DNA of 64,000 bases, from NCBI GenBank assembly GCA_026413225.1, contig CM048557.1, positions 4,580,501-4,644,500 on the forward strand, in the 5' to 3' direction. The notes under the pieces are model-generated. The model made no database searches. It saw only the letters and a list, made by a program, of their open reading frames with translations, and was not told where the DNA came from. Below are positions 26,301 to 39,981 of this stretch, in pieces (positions within the stretch are counted from its first letter, which is position 1; each line of letters begins with the position of its first letter). Position numbers and translations under genes: made by a program. The DNA comes from Otis tarda (Eukaryota; Chordata; Aves; Otidiformes; Otididae).

Positions 26301-29300
26301 CTTTGTATAATGCTATTATGGAATACTTTCATGCTCCCATCATGTGAATACTCACAGATGCTAGCTGTAGTTCTGTGGTTAGTAGATAGTGTTATTTTAC
26401 AAACATAAAACATTTTGATATTAAGCTGTCGTACATAGTGTGGATCTGTCTTTAATTTTCAGTGCAAATATGTGAGAGTCCAAAAGCAAAACATCGTAGC
26501 AGACCTGACTGACAAATAATGCTGATAGAACTGAAAAAATACATAGAATGTTTTCTAAACACACGGATATGCATATTAAAAATATTCTGTCATAAAAACA
26601 AAACTATTCTAATGAAACCTTCTGAAAAGAAACAAAAAGAACGGCGCTGCCAGAAAACAAGAAAAATATTATTTGGTATAAAACAGAATACACAACTGGT
26701 CTTAATCCTATAACTTTGCATGTGACAAAGTTAAAATTACTTTGGATTGCACAAAAAATAAGAGGAAGGGAAGAACTTTGAATTAGCAAAGTAGCCTATA
26801 GTAAGTTTAGATTAGTAGTGTGGTAAAAGCAGCATTTATTGCGCTGTATGTGGTATCACAAGGTGGAAGTAACAGACATGCTCATCCTGTGCCATTCATT
26901 TTGCAGTTCAGATTATTGCCCTTTCTCTCCCTTTGTTGTTTTTTAATTAAAAAAAAAATAGTTGTTCTATTGTGTGAGAGATTCTTGTTGTTGATACTCC
27001 ATTTCTTTCTGTGTGTGTACATTTAACTGGTATAACAGGCTTCTGACTGGGCTCTTTGGATGCTGCAGCAGTGCAAATGATTAATACAAATGCTGCTGGG
27101 AGATCATTACAGCAAAGGCAGCACCAGATTATGGAGAGAAGTGCAGTAATAGCATCCAGGAATTCCTGTGCTTTCAGCTCAGACCAGCTACCAGCTCTCC
27201 TCAAGTAAATTGCTTCACATCTTGCTGCTCTTATCCTCATTACTTAGAGAAAATAATACTTTCAGTATAGTGTAAGATGACTGTAGATAATAGAGAATCT
27301 CTGTAAGCCTTTAAATTGAAGAAATTATTATTAAACAGGGGTTTTTTTTACTGTTGTGCACATCTACACTCTAAGTCTTATTTGCAAAAAAAAAAAAAAA
27401 ATTCCACATTACTTGAGAAATTACACTCATTGTCTTTTGCAGGAATTAGATTGGTATTGTTTTAGCATTAGAGTGACATTAATAGCCTGGGCTGTGGCTT
27501 AGAGATAGGGGCTATTGCACACAGTGTGTGTATATGGAGTAGTGGAAACAGAGCAATCCCAGTAGGATCACCAGATGACCAGTGAGAACTGCAGAACAGT
27601 GCATCCCGAACAGTACATCCAGTCCTCTGCCCACAGGACAAACACTAAATCAAAGATGTTCTGGTCAGCTGTAGAGCAGCACAAATATCCTCTCCCGATT
27701 TCCTTTTCCCTCTGCCTCCAAAATGGTTTTCTACTACTACCAGACTGGATATGGTGAATTCGAACAAATACACACGTTACTCTTCTGCAAAGAACTCCTA
27801 TGTACAGTTTCTAATTAAATGATTTTAATAATTCCATTTCAATCAACCTACACAAGCATCAAATATAAAAAAGGAATCTGTTCTGTAGTCCTTTGCTGCC
27901 TCCACAGAATTGTTCTCAGCAATATAACTGATGTTTGTTCTCCTGTTACTGAATCTCCAGATAATGAGTAGTTTTATTATAGTTGAAGCATTATCCCAGC
28001 ATGTATTTGCAAGAAGCATATGACAATGAAAGAGTAATTTTTCATTATTTTTCTTAATATCTTTAGATGATCTATGCATCTGATAAATATTTATACTTAG
28101 CTTTGTATAGGAATATATTCCTCTTTTCTAAATTACCCTCCACTGCAGTTGCTTTATATGATATTTTTACTTTTTATCTATTGCAAAGCTTTTGTTAAGG
28201 TCATTTCAGTATTTTGCAGTAACACTTTTTCTTTTCTATACTACTTAGGAATGTGGTATGGACAAAGGAAGCATTATTTAGTTAAGGTAATTTTAAGTTT
28301 TAGTTTGGATCTGTTTCAGATTGCTACAAAGTATTTTGTTTTCTTTTAATATGTGTCTTTGTTCCTGCTAAAATTATAACGATACTTTTAGAAGCATTAT
28401 TTAATGATCTTGTTTTCAAGCAGACTGTATCATAAAAAGGAGCATCGTGAGATATTAAAAAGTATTCTGCTTCTGACAAGATTTGTCTCTTTTTAATTTG
28501 AATGTCCCCCTAGCATACAAAGTTCATTACAACTAACTATAGAAAAATCTTTATTTTATTTACACTTGGATTTATGATGTGGCTCCAGAAAGAGGGGGAA
28601 AACTCTCTATCTGATTATAATACTTTCTGTGAAGAGAAACTCTGAGGCAGCAAGTTTGGCTGATCTGAGAGAGGGACTGCGTCAAAATATTTTGTGTGAG
28701 TAATAGTGTCTGCATCATTTCCAAGGGTAAGAAAATGAGAAATAAAGATTTGAGTGCCAGTCAAATATATGCGTGGGGGTCTCTCGTTTGTCCTTACTTT
28801 TTAAACTGTATCTTGTTTCACAACAAATTTTAAAGATGGGACCAGTTCTCCTGCTGTTTCCTGCTGCTGCTGTTATTACATTTGTATGGGTGATAGTTAG
28901 ACAGAAGATTCGCATGAAATGCACTCTCCCCCTTTTAATTTCAATCTCATCTAAAAATAGAGATTCTATAGCAGAAGAGCATAATGGAAGATAATGGGAT
29001 GATATACAGAAAGGAAATATCAAGCAGCAAGAGAAAGACCAGCTATATTCTGTCCAAAAAAATCTTCTCTATGTAGCACTGAGCACTAATTATGAGGAAA
29101 TAAAGACATTGCCCTCTAAAGTCTTGTCAGCCAAAATCCAGCTGTTTATTGCTGCATCCTAATCCTTTTTGCTTCATAGGCTTCTGCAATGATATTATTT
29201 TAATCTAATGGGTGTTTAGTGAATTTCTTTTCATAATTGTGAATCTCCCTGTCACAGATCTTATTAATGTAGATTAAGTGTGAGGAACATTGTCTTAGTG

Positions 29301-31955
29301 ACCAGGAAGGGCACAGTGGTGTGTATTTCTTGATTGTCCCTTGTTCTATGCAAGGAAGGAATCATCAGAGATCTGGGAGATATAGAAAAGACACGTGGGA
29401 TGTGTCTGTTTTCTTTCTAATTTAAGAAAGTTAAGATGCGTGTCTTCATCATGGATGTTTTCGGGCAATTTAAACTGCAAGGCAGATGTACGTATTTTAT
29501 GTATATTTGTGATGGTTTTCCATGTTTTTTTATTAATGTACTGTTGATGTTCGGATAGTTCTCAAGTATTTGTTACTACCTATACTTCTCAAGTGGATGG
29601 TAAACATGGCCCTTTCACAACTCTTGGTGCATTAAAGGTAATTGGCAGCATTATTGATATTTGCAGGCATGCACTGTTTCAAAGGATTGGATTATGATGA
29701 GTAATTTTTCACCTAATTGTCCCTTTTTCTTCTGCTACTGTAAGCTAACTCCACTGGTCACTAAATGAGAATTTGAACCTACATTTTATTGTGAGTGATG
29801 TCAGAATTCATATGAAGGAATATGAACCCTTCTGTGTACTTAGTGGAAAAATACAGTGTGGTGAAAGCTACCTGTTTTCATGGTCTTCTTGATATTGAGA
29901 AAAATCTGTAATGCTTCGTAACTTATTATTGTATTATAAAGGACCCATAAGAGTTTGATGCAGTTAGCAAGTGTAAGAACGAATGCAGAAATGTTTCAAC
30001 AGATGTCACAATTGTGCATCATTTTATATTTTTGCTGTTTTCAGATACTTTGTGCTTTCAACAGCACCCTTGTCCTACCAGGAAAAAAAAAAAGTCTTGT
30101 ATGTATGCTCAGCGTTCACCAACATGGTGCAAGGCACCTTTGCTCTTCTGCAGTGAGCTTCACACAAGCAACACAGAGCTCTGACAGACATGCTTAATAA
30201 TAGCAGCAGCCCAAAGCCTGGATTTAAAATTCCCAGCAGCTGCAATAGAGTTTATTGCATTTGCCATTGTATTTCAAGGCACTTTAGCTACTGTAAAGAA
30301 GATTATTTTGTTGCTATTTTCAAACAGAAGATAATATCTGCTAAAGAGTATCTGCATAAGAAAAAATCTGTAGTCATTAGCCAGGAGAAAAGTTTAGTGG
30401 TATGGCAACTGTAAGTCAAGGAGGGAAATTATGGTAAAAGAAAGATGGTAGAATAATTTAGCATGTATATGGATAGTATTGTGAGTCTTTTATGCATCAT
30501 ATAAAACATTTAACAAATCAATAATTTCCATGTTTACCAAAGCATATACTTTCAGTTTGCTTCAGTGGTGCATTAAAAAGATGGAAGTGTGGTAATAGCT
30601 GTAATTTAGTTTTGTTTAAAAGAATGAGTTATAGCAGAATTATACCATATTAGAAATTTGGAGATGTTGAACTGATATTTTTGTATGTCACGAAACTGTT
30701 GGGTTTTATTTTTTTTTACAAGGAGAAAGACTTCATTTATGTTTTTTTAAAGTACCTAATTATAAGCCAATGTTCTTATGCAGTTGTATTTTGTCTGTAA
30801 ATCAATGATATAAAATGTTATTGCTTATGCCTAGAAAAGAGATTTCTGGATTCTTTTTTCAGAATGTGTTCATCTTCCCATTTGTGCTTAGAGGTGAAAA
30901 TGGTTTTGAAAGTGAACACTTTAAATTTTAAGGTGTATTTTTATTCATGCTTTTTTCTTACAGTTATGAGGCTGGCTGGCTTTTACCTGTACAGATTAAC
31001 GGAAAAATACAAAGTCTACATTAATCCAGAATTTTGATTGCAGCATATAAGCGTATAAATGTCAAAATTTAAAGTAGGGATGTAGATATTGTTGAAGAAT
31101 TTGATGCTGAAATTGTACTGTTGCACTAATATTACATCTCTTTCCTCTTGCTGTGTCTATAAAATTTTCTTGAAGAGCTGCATACACTTTTGGTGCCCTA
31201 CTGCAGAACTGTTTTGTCTCCTGTGCCTTCTATCATCATGTGTTAATGTAGCCTTTGCCTTACTCAGTTGTCCATACTTTTGGCTCTTTCAGACCAATGT
31301 CTCTGACTCTAGAATAAATGCTTAAGATCTGTTGTAACGATCAATGTTTCTCTCTTCCCTTAATAATTCTTGAAGAACTTTGAAGCTGAAAAACTAACTC
31401 CCAAAGGTGATTGAAACTTGTAATTTCTTTTTGCTCGACGTGAAGTTACATAATCCTTCAGCATATTACATGGTTGTCCTGTGGCATTAGGGTATTAGTA
31501 CTAATGGAAAGACATAGTTATTACAAACAATTCCAAATTTCACGGTGTGTATCTTAATAGCAGAAAGGGATTTTCTCATGATTAAAAAGAAAAATAGGTG
31601 GCAAAATAAGGAAGAAATGGTTGTTACATAGGATGATCCCCTGGAGGCTTAATTACTGAAAAAACAAATAGCAGGTAAATGTTCAAGATGTTTACAGGTT
31701 AAACATTCCATAAGTATCTTTTAAATAAGAGTGTCTGCAGCCTTGGAGCAGCTAATTGCTCAAGAATCACAGCCATTTATGCTGCCTCATTTTCCCCTGG
31801 GATCGACACTCACAACAGGATAATTCTTACCCTGATACAAGTGTCACAGTAGGGACTCAGTGTAATTTGCTGATATGATATCAAAAATAGCATTAAGGTA
31901 ATTACATTTTGCACTTGTAATGTTTCACAGGCAGTAATATAAGCAAAAATTACTC

Positions 31956-32040
31956 TTTTTTTTTTTTTTTTTTTTGGTGGTAGTAACCTGGCCGTTCCCC
32001 ACCAGAAACACTTTTTTTTTTTTTTCTTTCTCTCTTTTTC
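31956..32040. repeat. Two poly-T tracts around a short unique segment
   Basis: A 20-T run (31956-31975) and a second T/CT-rich run (about 32012-32040) flank about 36 bases of ordinary sequence. Confidence 0.9.
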
Positions 32041-33809
32041 TCCTTAAGGTACAGCAGTGAAGTTACTTCAAAGTTTTAGGGCTGTTTTTGCATCTTCAAC
32101 ACAGAAGGGTAACCAATAATCAGAGTTAAAGAGCAAACTGAAGTAAGTATTACACTGTTTGACTTGTGGGACGTTCCCTAGACTAAGCTGATCCATCGCA
32201 TGATTTGTCTTCAGTACTGTTCCATGGCATTTTAAATTGAACCCTTTGTTCCTCTTTTTCTGGAGGAAAAGTAAAATGAGTAGATTATTTTTGTTGTTGT
32301 TTGAATGTATTTCTGTTGATGAAATTAAATCTTTGTTTTGAGAAATTAAAATTAAATTCTATGTAACACTAACTTTAACTTGTGAATTATGCAGCCTATG
32401 TAAAGAACCTCAGTATTTGCAGCTTTTAGGATTACTTGATCGTGCCACTGTTCTTACAGTGTAGGGTAACGAGAGTGCAATATAAAAGAGACTACACCAA
32501 GAAAACCAGACATTAGTTTGTTGGAAATTGGCATAAAGATCTGGATTTAAGTTGAGCTCCTGAGTTTACACCAGGTGACAGAATGACCCACGTGTTCCTC
32601 ACTTGAGTCATTCCTCACTTGGATCACCAGGGACAAAGGAAATTGATTTAATTATTATTTAGACTCAGCTTCATCAGAGATTTTGCAAAGCTTTGTAGTA
32701 AATTGGTGGTGTTTCTTTCAAGTTTTTTATCAGTTTCTGGGAAATGCCCAACAAGTCCTGAGAAGCACTTTCTTATTTACATGTGATACTTAATTTAGAT
32801 GATTTCTGATAATCTTATTTAGATATTTCTAGATTAGGTTTACCACTTTAGTCTTACAGAAAGTATGATTGCTCATCAAATCGTGATCCAAACAATCAAA
32901 GGTATCCTAGAGATGGCAAGCACGTGGGATCAGGTTTTAAGCTTTTGTAAACACTAGTGTAATACAGACAACTTGAAGAACTGGTTGCAGTGTTCAAACT
33001 AGCTAATGTAACTGGTATGGTGGTTGGCCTACAGAGCTTCCCTCAGCTGCCTCATTGAGAGCTGGCTGCATGCTGCTCTGGAGCCAGCTGTGAGTGGATT
33101 CTGCTTCGTCCAGAGCTCTACTGATTTCTTGCAGGAAAAAAATAACAATATTTGTTTACCTGGCATTTGCTTTGAAAGAATCACTGAACATGCTGCCCAT
33201 GGTTGACTGTTTCCTTTGAAAAACTGAGCATGAAAATGAGGAGAGGATTCATATTAGACTGAATATTTATTTCTGCAGCTGTTATAATTTTAATACAAAG
33301 AAACAACCATTTAAAAAGAGATTGTTTTTCATTACAAGAGACATTCTGAATAACTCAGAGTTAAAGCTTAGAAATGAAGGCTGATTGATATGTTGTATTT
33401 GAGAGCTCTCCTGCAATGGGCTGAGTTACACACAGGAAAAAAAAAAGGCACATTTGAATGTAATTTTTATTTTGCCATTGAACAGTGCTAGGGACCCTTT
33501 TTGCAGACAGACAAATGCTTGCCATTACTTTATGCTCAAAGGCAACATTGAAAGTGACCTGGAACAGGCAGGAACTGACTTTTTTCTACTAATATGACAT
33601 GAAAGTTTTATCGTATTAGGAATTTTCTGTCATGGTGTATTAGTATCAGATCATATTAATGTTCATTTTTACTAACTTACAATGAAATGTGCTAACGTGA
33701 CTACACTTCACTATCACACAAGAAAAAAAAGCAGAATGATTTTATATTAATGTAATACCATAGAGATATTTCAATATCTCTGTCCAATACAAGTAGGAAG
33801 AAGTTAAAA

Positions 33810-33829
33810 ATAAAATAAAATAAAATGTC
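33810..33829. repeat. (AAAAT)n microsatellite
   Basis: About four copies of the pentamer AAAAT (AATAAAATAAAATAAAATG). Confidence 0.85.
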
Positions 33830-34121
33830 TTGGGACAAGGAGTTTGTGATTTTTCCCAGGGATGATATTCTGTCCCCACCCCTCCAACATCGTCTCCGTA
33901 TTTGTTTAATAGTTCCTGGGTTCTTGAAGTGATTAATTTTGAAGCAGTTGGGGCCTGATTTTGTAATTATGGTTACTCTCACATTTCTAGTTAAAAGTCA
34001 TTGAGAGCTGCAAATACTGAGTACCTATACAAAACAACCCAAGGTGTTCCAGGCTGATTATCCCTTGACTTTCAGCAAAGCAAGTGTTGACTTCTCAAAA
34101 TGTTGACCTACAAGCCAAATT

Positions 34122-34141
34122 AAAAAAAAAAAAAAAAAAAA
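34122..34141. repeat. Poly-A tract (20 A)
   Basis: A homopolymer in the desert. The sequence upstream shows no recognisable SINE or gene retrocopy. Confidence 0.95.
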
Positions 34142-37100
34142 GCCATCATATTGTGTCCATGCTCCATTATGTACAGAATGCTGTGGCCAGAAATAATTAA
34201 CAGGCACAAAGGGTGGCAGTTAGTAATTTGGCTGTATGAGTGTACCTGCAAGGTTTCTTTCAACTGGAGCCAAAATCTGATAAAAACGGCTAATGTCAGA
34301 AAAGTTCAATCTTTCTAAATTATGACCAGAAAAAGCCTCATTTTAATCTTGGCTCCAAACTTCATACAGGACAAAGTAGATGACTTTGGCTCCTAGGTTT
34401 AAATTCAAGTAATCTCTAATTCTGAAAGTCTGTACTCTGGCTTTCAATTTTTCCTTTTGACACAGCTAATATTCCTAAAAAGCTTTGGTCTGAAATAAAA
34501 TGGGATGAAACTTTTTAAAACTCCAAAGAGGTGACAAATTAAAATGCACTTAGTTTCAAAAGTACAGAATTTCTTCATTGGATGAGATCCATCAATAAGA
34601 CTAGGTTTCCTGCTAGAAGGTGAGGAAACATGTCTGCATACTCGTCCTGCTTGGGTTGTGCAGTGATGACTTCCAGGAGGACTGCGGAGCTGCAGGGCAG
34701 GGCTGGAGGTGTTGTACCAGCTCTTCTGTTTTAACACCTACAAATGAGAGGCCTTTGTGCTCGAAAGAATGGGAAGGGCAGGCAGACACGGTGGGCTGTC
34801 AGCCCATGTCACGGAACAGGACACTCTTGCCATTGACTGAACTGGAGACTTCAGCACTGCTGTTGAGCTGGGGCATGAGTCTCCCCCAGTCTAGGTTGTT
34901 CCAACTGCTTTTATGAGTCGGTCATGGCATGGTTGAGCTGATCCGCACTGAGATATAAAAAAGATGGCCTCTGCCCAGGGAATTTGGTACCTGAAATGCT
35001 CTGCGTCATTCAAAAAGCTTACTTGGGATACTAAGGCAAGCAAATCTCCTAATTCATAGCTCAGCACAGGGGTAATGGCCAGCTGGTAATGGATCCTGGA
35101 GAGGAGGTATGGAAAGCCAAGCTAAGCTTCGTCTTTCTGAGGAAGGTAACAGAACATTGTATTAGAGAGAAAAACCCTTAAGTTTTTACGTCAGTGTATT
35201 GGAAACATGTTTGTTAATCATATGCAGTCATTTAAAAACTCTTGCAGGTTAGACGCCTCAGTGTCTTCATCCTAATGCTGTCTCCATGAGGTTCAGAAGC
35301 TTCTCACCAGAATGGCCTCGATTAAAATGGCAGCACCACTATCTGTAGATTACGGCTTCTCATCATTAATACTGTTATCTCTTTCTTCAGACTGATTTTT
35401 CATTTTTATGTTTGCAGTTATAAGTGATTTATAGGAAGATTCATTGCACAACCTGTCCAGAATCATTAAATTCACCTAGGTTGAATAACCTGATGTTCAC
35501 CTGGAAATAACCAAATCAGTGACAATATCTTACTGAATTTTCAGCTACCTTAGAAATATAAAGCTTATGTTTTCTTTCCTCTCAAGTATAGCGGCTAGTG
35601 GGATGGGGAGGGAACAATTCTAATTCATAACAGGTAATTAGCCAAGCCTGAAACGTGTGCACTAATTGCAGAATGCTGTATATCTTGTGTAGCTGATTGC
35701 AGCACAGGTTTCTGAATGGTAGCTATGATTTTTTCTAAATACTGTTCAGTAATTTGAAATGTTATTAGGGGATTAACTTTCCATATGAAAAGCTAAACTA
35801 ATACTTATTATACAGATTATAACAGCGAGTGGCCTAGGAAGCTGTTCAAGCCATTATTTTTACAGGCTATAGTCACTGCCAAAGATCGAGCAGAGTGCAG
35901 GATAACCAGCCCAGCTGGAGGAATGTGCAGAGCGCCATCCTCTCCCGTTCCTTATCCCTACAACCTCTGCAGACACAAGTCAAGCTGATGGGCTCCATTT
36001 ATGAACGTGTCTCCTAAATGAAGAGGCAAAGAAGAAGTGTAGGGATTGTTACATTGTTTTGCTACGGTTGCAAATCAATCAAACTATGCTCAGTCATACT
36101 GAATTTTTAGCTGTTTTGGAATGTGGTTGTCATCTTGTTGAAGACAGTCTTTGGAAAAAGACTATGAGGGTTTACTATTTTTGAGAAAATACTTTAGTAC
36201 ATCTTTAAATATTTGTTTCAGTTTGGTTGATATTGAGTAAAGCCAGTTTTTGTAGTAAGTATTTTTAAACCACGTCAAATAGCTTGTTTTGATCTACTTT
36301 TTGTGGTGGTGTTAGCTGTTTTTTATATTCTCTCCTTTCTCCCCAGGTTTTATGCTCCTATAAAGCCATATATATGGCTTTTTATGTGACCTCTGATATT
36401 TGTTCAACATATGGGAAACCAAACTGGACTCCTCTGAGCTAAAAGCATGAGGCTGCCACTAGAGCTAAAGGCTTGTAGTTATGGTAAAAACCTCCCATTC
36501 CCTGCGAACAAGGCGATAGCAATGCAGAGCTAATTTTAAATGGAGGCCATGCAGCTGTGATCGTGGCGAATGGATGTGGGAGTATGTGGCACAGTAGCTC
36601 ATACCGGTGGTGATGGAGAAGGAAGCTCTTAGATTTCTCTGCTGAATAAGTCGGCACTTAAGTGGGGGGCTCAGATTGGGGGCTGCAAAATGCACGCTAA
36701 TCAGTGGATGGAAAATACCTGTGTACAGTTTGATCTTCTAGGGAAAATGTAACCCAGTTTTGGAAAAGAAAGGTCTAAATTATAAAGTTTATTCATCTTC
36801 TTAATTCTGTGCGCTGGTTTATTGTTAAATTTCCCTCCACCCCAATCCCCAATAACCTTGCCATGCTTGTTATAAGAACAAAAATTAATGAAAAATGTAT
36901 GATTAAATAATATTTACACTGTATTATTTACATTGACTTGTATTCTTTGTCTTGGAAAGTGCTTGGTCAGTCCTCATATAATTCTTGATTAATAATTTAA
37001 AGCAGCATTCCTTATGACGTTTTCTCTACCTTTTGCCTTCATTCTGGATTCTTTGATAGATTAACTAGCAGACTTCTTCCTAAGAGGACTTGCATCTTCT

Positions 37101-38145
37101 CTTTACCAAATATCCAAATTATTTTATTGAAAAGTAAATGATCTCTTCTTCCCCCTGCCCCCTTACTAATCAAGGCTTACTTTTCTTTGCATTTCAGTGC
37201 TGTTTCTATTTGTAAAATTATTAGCCTAACCCACTGTTTGTATTGATACATGATTAAACAGCTTATCAAATGCACTTTGTTTGCATTTCTAGAATACATT
37301 TGCTGTTTTAAATTTTTAATGCATTTAGTTTCCAATATGAAACTTGGGGAAATGATTCTGAACCTCTCCACATCAGGTTCCCATTGCCTCCCTTTGTCTA
37401 TCCTAGTGGTAGTATCCTTGGAGATTTTCTCCTACAGGCATCTCTGAAACCCTTAATTGAACCACTAGTGTGCTTGTTTAAAGTGCTTCCCTCGCTTGGT
37501 TTTCTAAAACGATTTTTAAGCTTTCCCTACATACGTTTTCAGTTTCCCTAGGCTTTGCCTTAACTAATGGCATTATGATGGTCTCTTTCTTGTCTTCAGG
37601 GATCTGTCTTGAACTACATGAACTTGTAAAGTGTCAGTGAAGACTTCTCTCAATTTCTGTTCCCACTTTTTTGCTCTCTTGGATATCTGATGTCTATTCT
37701 GTGGACATCCTTAGGGCTCAGTTATAAGTAGCTGTGCATCCTTTGGCAGTAGAAGAAAGGGGCGTAAGTCTCTGCCTTGCATGGGCTGTTCAGGTAGGAG
37801 GACACAATGTGAAGCAGCAGTTGCTGCTGATAAGAAAAAGAAATTGTACCAGGAAAAAGTTGGCATAAGTCATATCACTAGTGGCTCAAGCAGTAAATTC
37901 TCCTGACTGGTTATACCAGGATATGCCAATATAGAACTTGCATCCTTAGTTTAGTTGTCTCATCAAAGCTAGAAAGCTCAGGCTAGAATAGCAGTGAAGT
38001 CTTTTAGGATATAGCTCTGGTTTACACGTAAAGTCAAAGTTATAGCAAGTCATAGAATCATAGAATTATAGAATGTTTAGGGTTGGAAGGGATCTTCAAA
38101 GGTCATCTAGTCCAACCCCCCTGCAAGGAGCAGGGACATCCCTGA

Positions 38146-38853
38146 CTAAATCAGGTTGCTCAGAGCCTCATCCAGCCTGGCCTTGAATGTTTCCAGGGAT
38201 GGGGCCTCCACCACCTCTCTGGGCAGCCTGTTCCAGTGTTCTATAACTCGCATTGTGAAAAATTTTTTCCTAATTTCCAATCTAAATCTACCCCCCACTA
38301 TTCTAAAACCATTACTCCTTGTCCTATTGCAACAGGCCCTACTAAACAGCCTTTCCCCGTCTTTCTTGTAGGCCCCCTTGAGGTATTGGAAGACCGCTAT
38401 CAGGTCTCCCCGGAGCCTCCTCTTCTCCAGGCTGAATAGCCTCAACTCTCTCAGCCTGTCCTTGTAAGAGAGGTGCTCCAGCCCTTTTATCATCTTTGTG
38501 GCCCTCCTCTGGACCTTCTCCAACTGGTCCATGTCCTTCTTGTGTTGGGGGCTCCAGAACTGGACACAGTACTCCAGGTGGGGTCTCACCAGGGCAGAGT
38601 AGAGGGGGAGAATCACCTCCCTCGACCTGCTGGCCACGCTTCTCTTGATGCAGCCCAGGATGCGGTTGGCCTTCTGGGCCGCAAGGGCGCATTGCCTGCT
38701 CATGTTAAGCTTCTCATCCACCAGCACTCCCAAGTCCTTCTCCTCAGGGCTGCTCTCAATCCATTTTCCACCCAGCCTGTATTTGTGCCTGGGATTGCCA
38801 TGACCCAGGTGCAGGACCTTGCACTTGGCCTGGTTGAACTTCATGAGGTCCAC
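38146..38853 (-). pseudogene. CR1 ORF2, C-terminal part after frameshift
   Basis: These 235 codons follow the small deletion at about 38,850. They match the CR1 ORF2 C-terminus: [54 protein letters not shown] and [20 protein letters not shown], up to the stop at 38146. It overlaps the reverse-transcriptase frame by 13 bases in a different frame, so the two were once continuous. The 3' UTR of about 95 bases follows. Confidence 0.9.
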
Positions 38854-39929
38854 CTCTCCAGCCTGTCAAGGTCCCTCTGGATGGCATCCCTCCCTTCCAG
38901 CATGTCGACGGCACCACACAACTTGGTGTCATGGGCGAATTTGCTGAGGGTGCGCTCTATCCCACTGTCCATGTTGCCGACAAACATGTTGAACAGGGCT
39001 GGGCCCAACATGGATCCCTGAGGGACGCCACTCATGACCAGTCTCCACATGGACATTGAGCTGTTGACCACCACTCTCTGAGTGCGGCCATCCAGCCAAC
39101 TCCTTATCCACCGAGTGGTCCATCCATCAAACCCATGTCTCTCTAGTTTAGAGAGAAGGATGTCATGCGGGACAGTGTCAAAAGCTTTGCACAAGTCCAG
39201 GTAGATGATGTCAGTTGCTCGTCCCTTGTCCACCGATGCCGTCACCCTGTCATAGAAGGCCACCAAATTGGTCAGGCACGATCTGCCCTTGGTGAAGCCA
39301 TGTTGGCTGTCACCAACCACCTCCTTGCTCTCCATGTGCCTTAGCATGGTTTCCAGGAGAATCTGCTCCATGACCTTGCCAGGCACAGAGGTGAGGCTGA
39401 CCGGCCTGTAGTTACCCGGGTCTTCCTTATTCCCCTTTTTAAAAATTGGGGTTATGTTCCCTCTCTTCCAGTCATCGGGGACCTCACTAGACCACCACAA
39501 CTTCTCAAATACGATAGCCAGTGGCTTGGCAACTTCATCCGCCAGTTCCCTCAGGACCCGCAGATGGATCTCATCAGGTCCCATAGACTTGTGCACCTTT
39601 AGGTTCCTCAGATGATCCCGAACCTGCTCTTCGAGTACAATGGGCAGTTCTTCATCCTCATAGTCCCTGCTTGCACCTTCTACAGCTTGGGTGGTGGGAC
39701 AAGAGCTCTTGCCGGTGAAGACTGAGGCAAAAAAGTAATTGAGAACCTCAGCCTTCTCCATGTCCTGGGTAACCAGGACACCAGTTCCCTTCCAGAGGGG
39801 GCCTACATTTTCCCTGGACTTTCTTTTGTCCCCTACGTACCTATAAAAGCTCTTCTTATTGCATTTTATGTCCCTGGCCAGATTCAGTTCTGCCAGGGCT
39901 TTGGCCTTCCTTACCTTGTCCCTGGCCAC
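38841..39929 (-). pseudogene. CR1 ORF2, reverse-transcriptase part (damaged)
   Basis: This frame continues ORF2 after one or more small frameshifts at about 39,930-39,990. Reverse-transcriptase motifs are clear: NWRPVSL-type [32 protein letters not shown] (motif A, first catalytic Asp) and [11 protein letters not shown] (motif B). Motif C, normally Phe-Ala-Asp-Asp in CR1, reads Phe-Ala-His-Asp, with the CAT codon at 38933-38931. The frame ends at RLERWTS then TGA, where about 10 bases appear to be missing relative to the usual CR1 sequence before LMKFNQAK. Confidence 0.9.
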
Positions 39930-39981
39930 TTGCGCAGCCTCTTTGTAGTCCTCCCAGGCTACCTGTCCCCACTTCTACCCT

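Larger units (their letters stand above)
19681..38050. other. Gene desert, central part
   Basis: Eighteen kilobases with no supported gene. Open frames up to 117 codons occur on both strands and look like chance. Non-repetitive blocks with CpGs occur near 20,090-20,170, 24,440-24,680 and 35,860-36,010. No transposon remnants were recognised with confidence. Confidence 0.6.
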
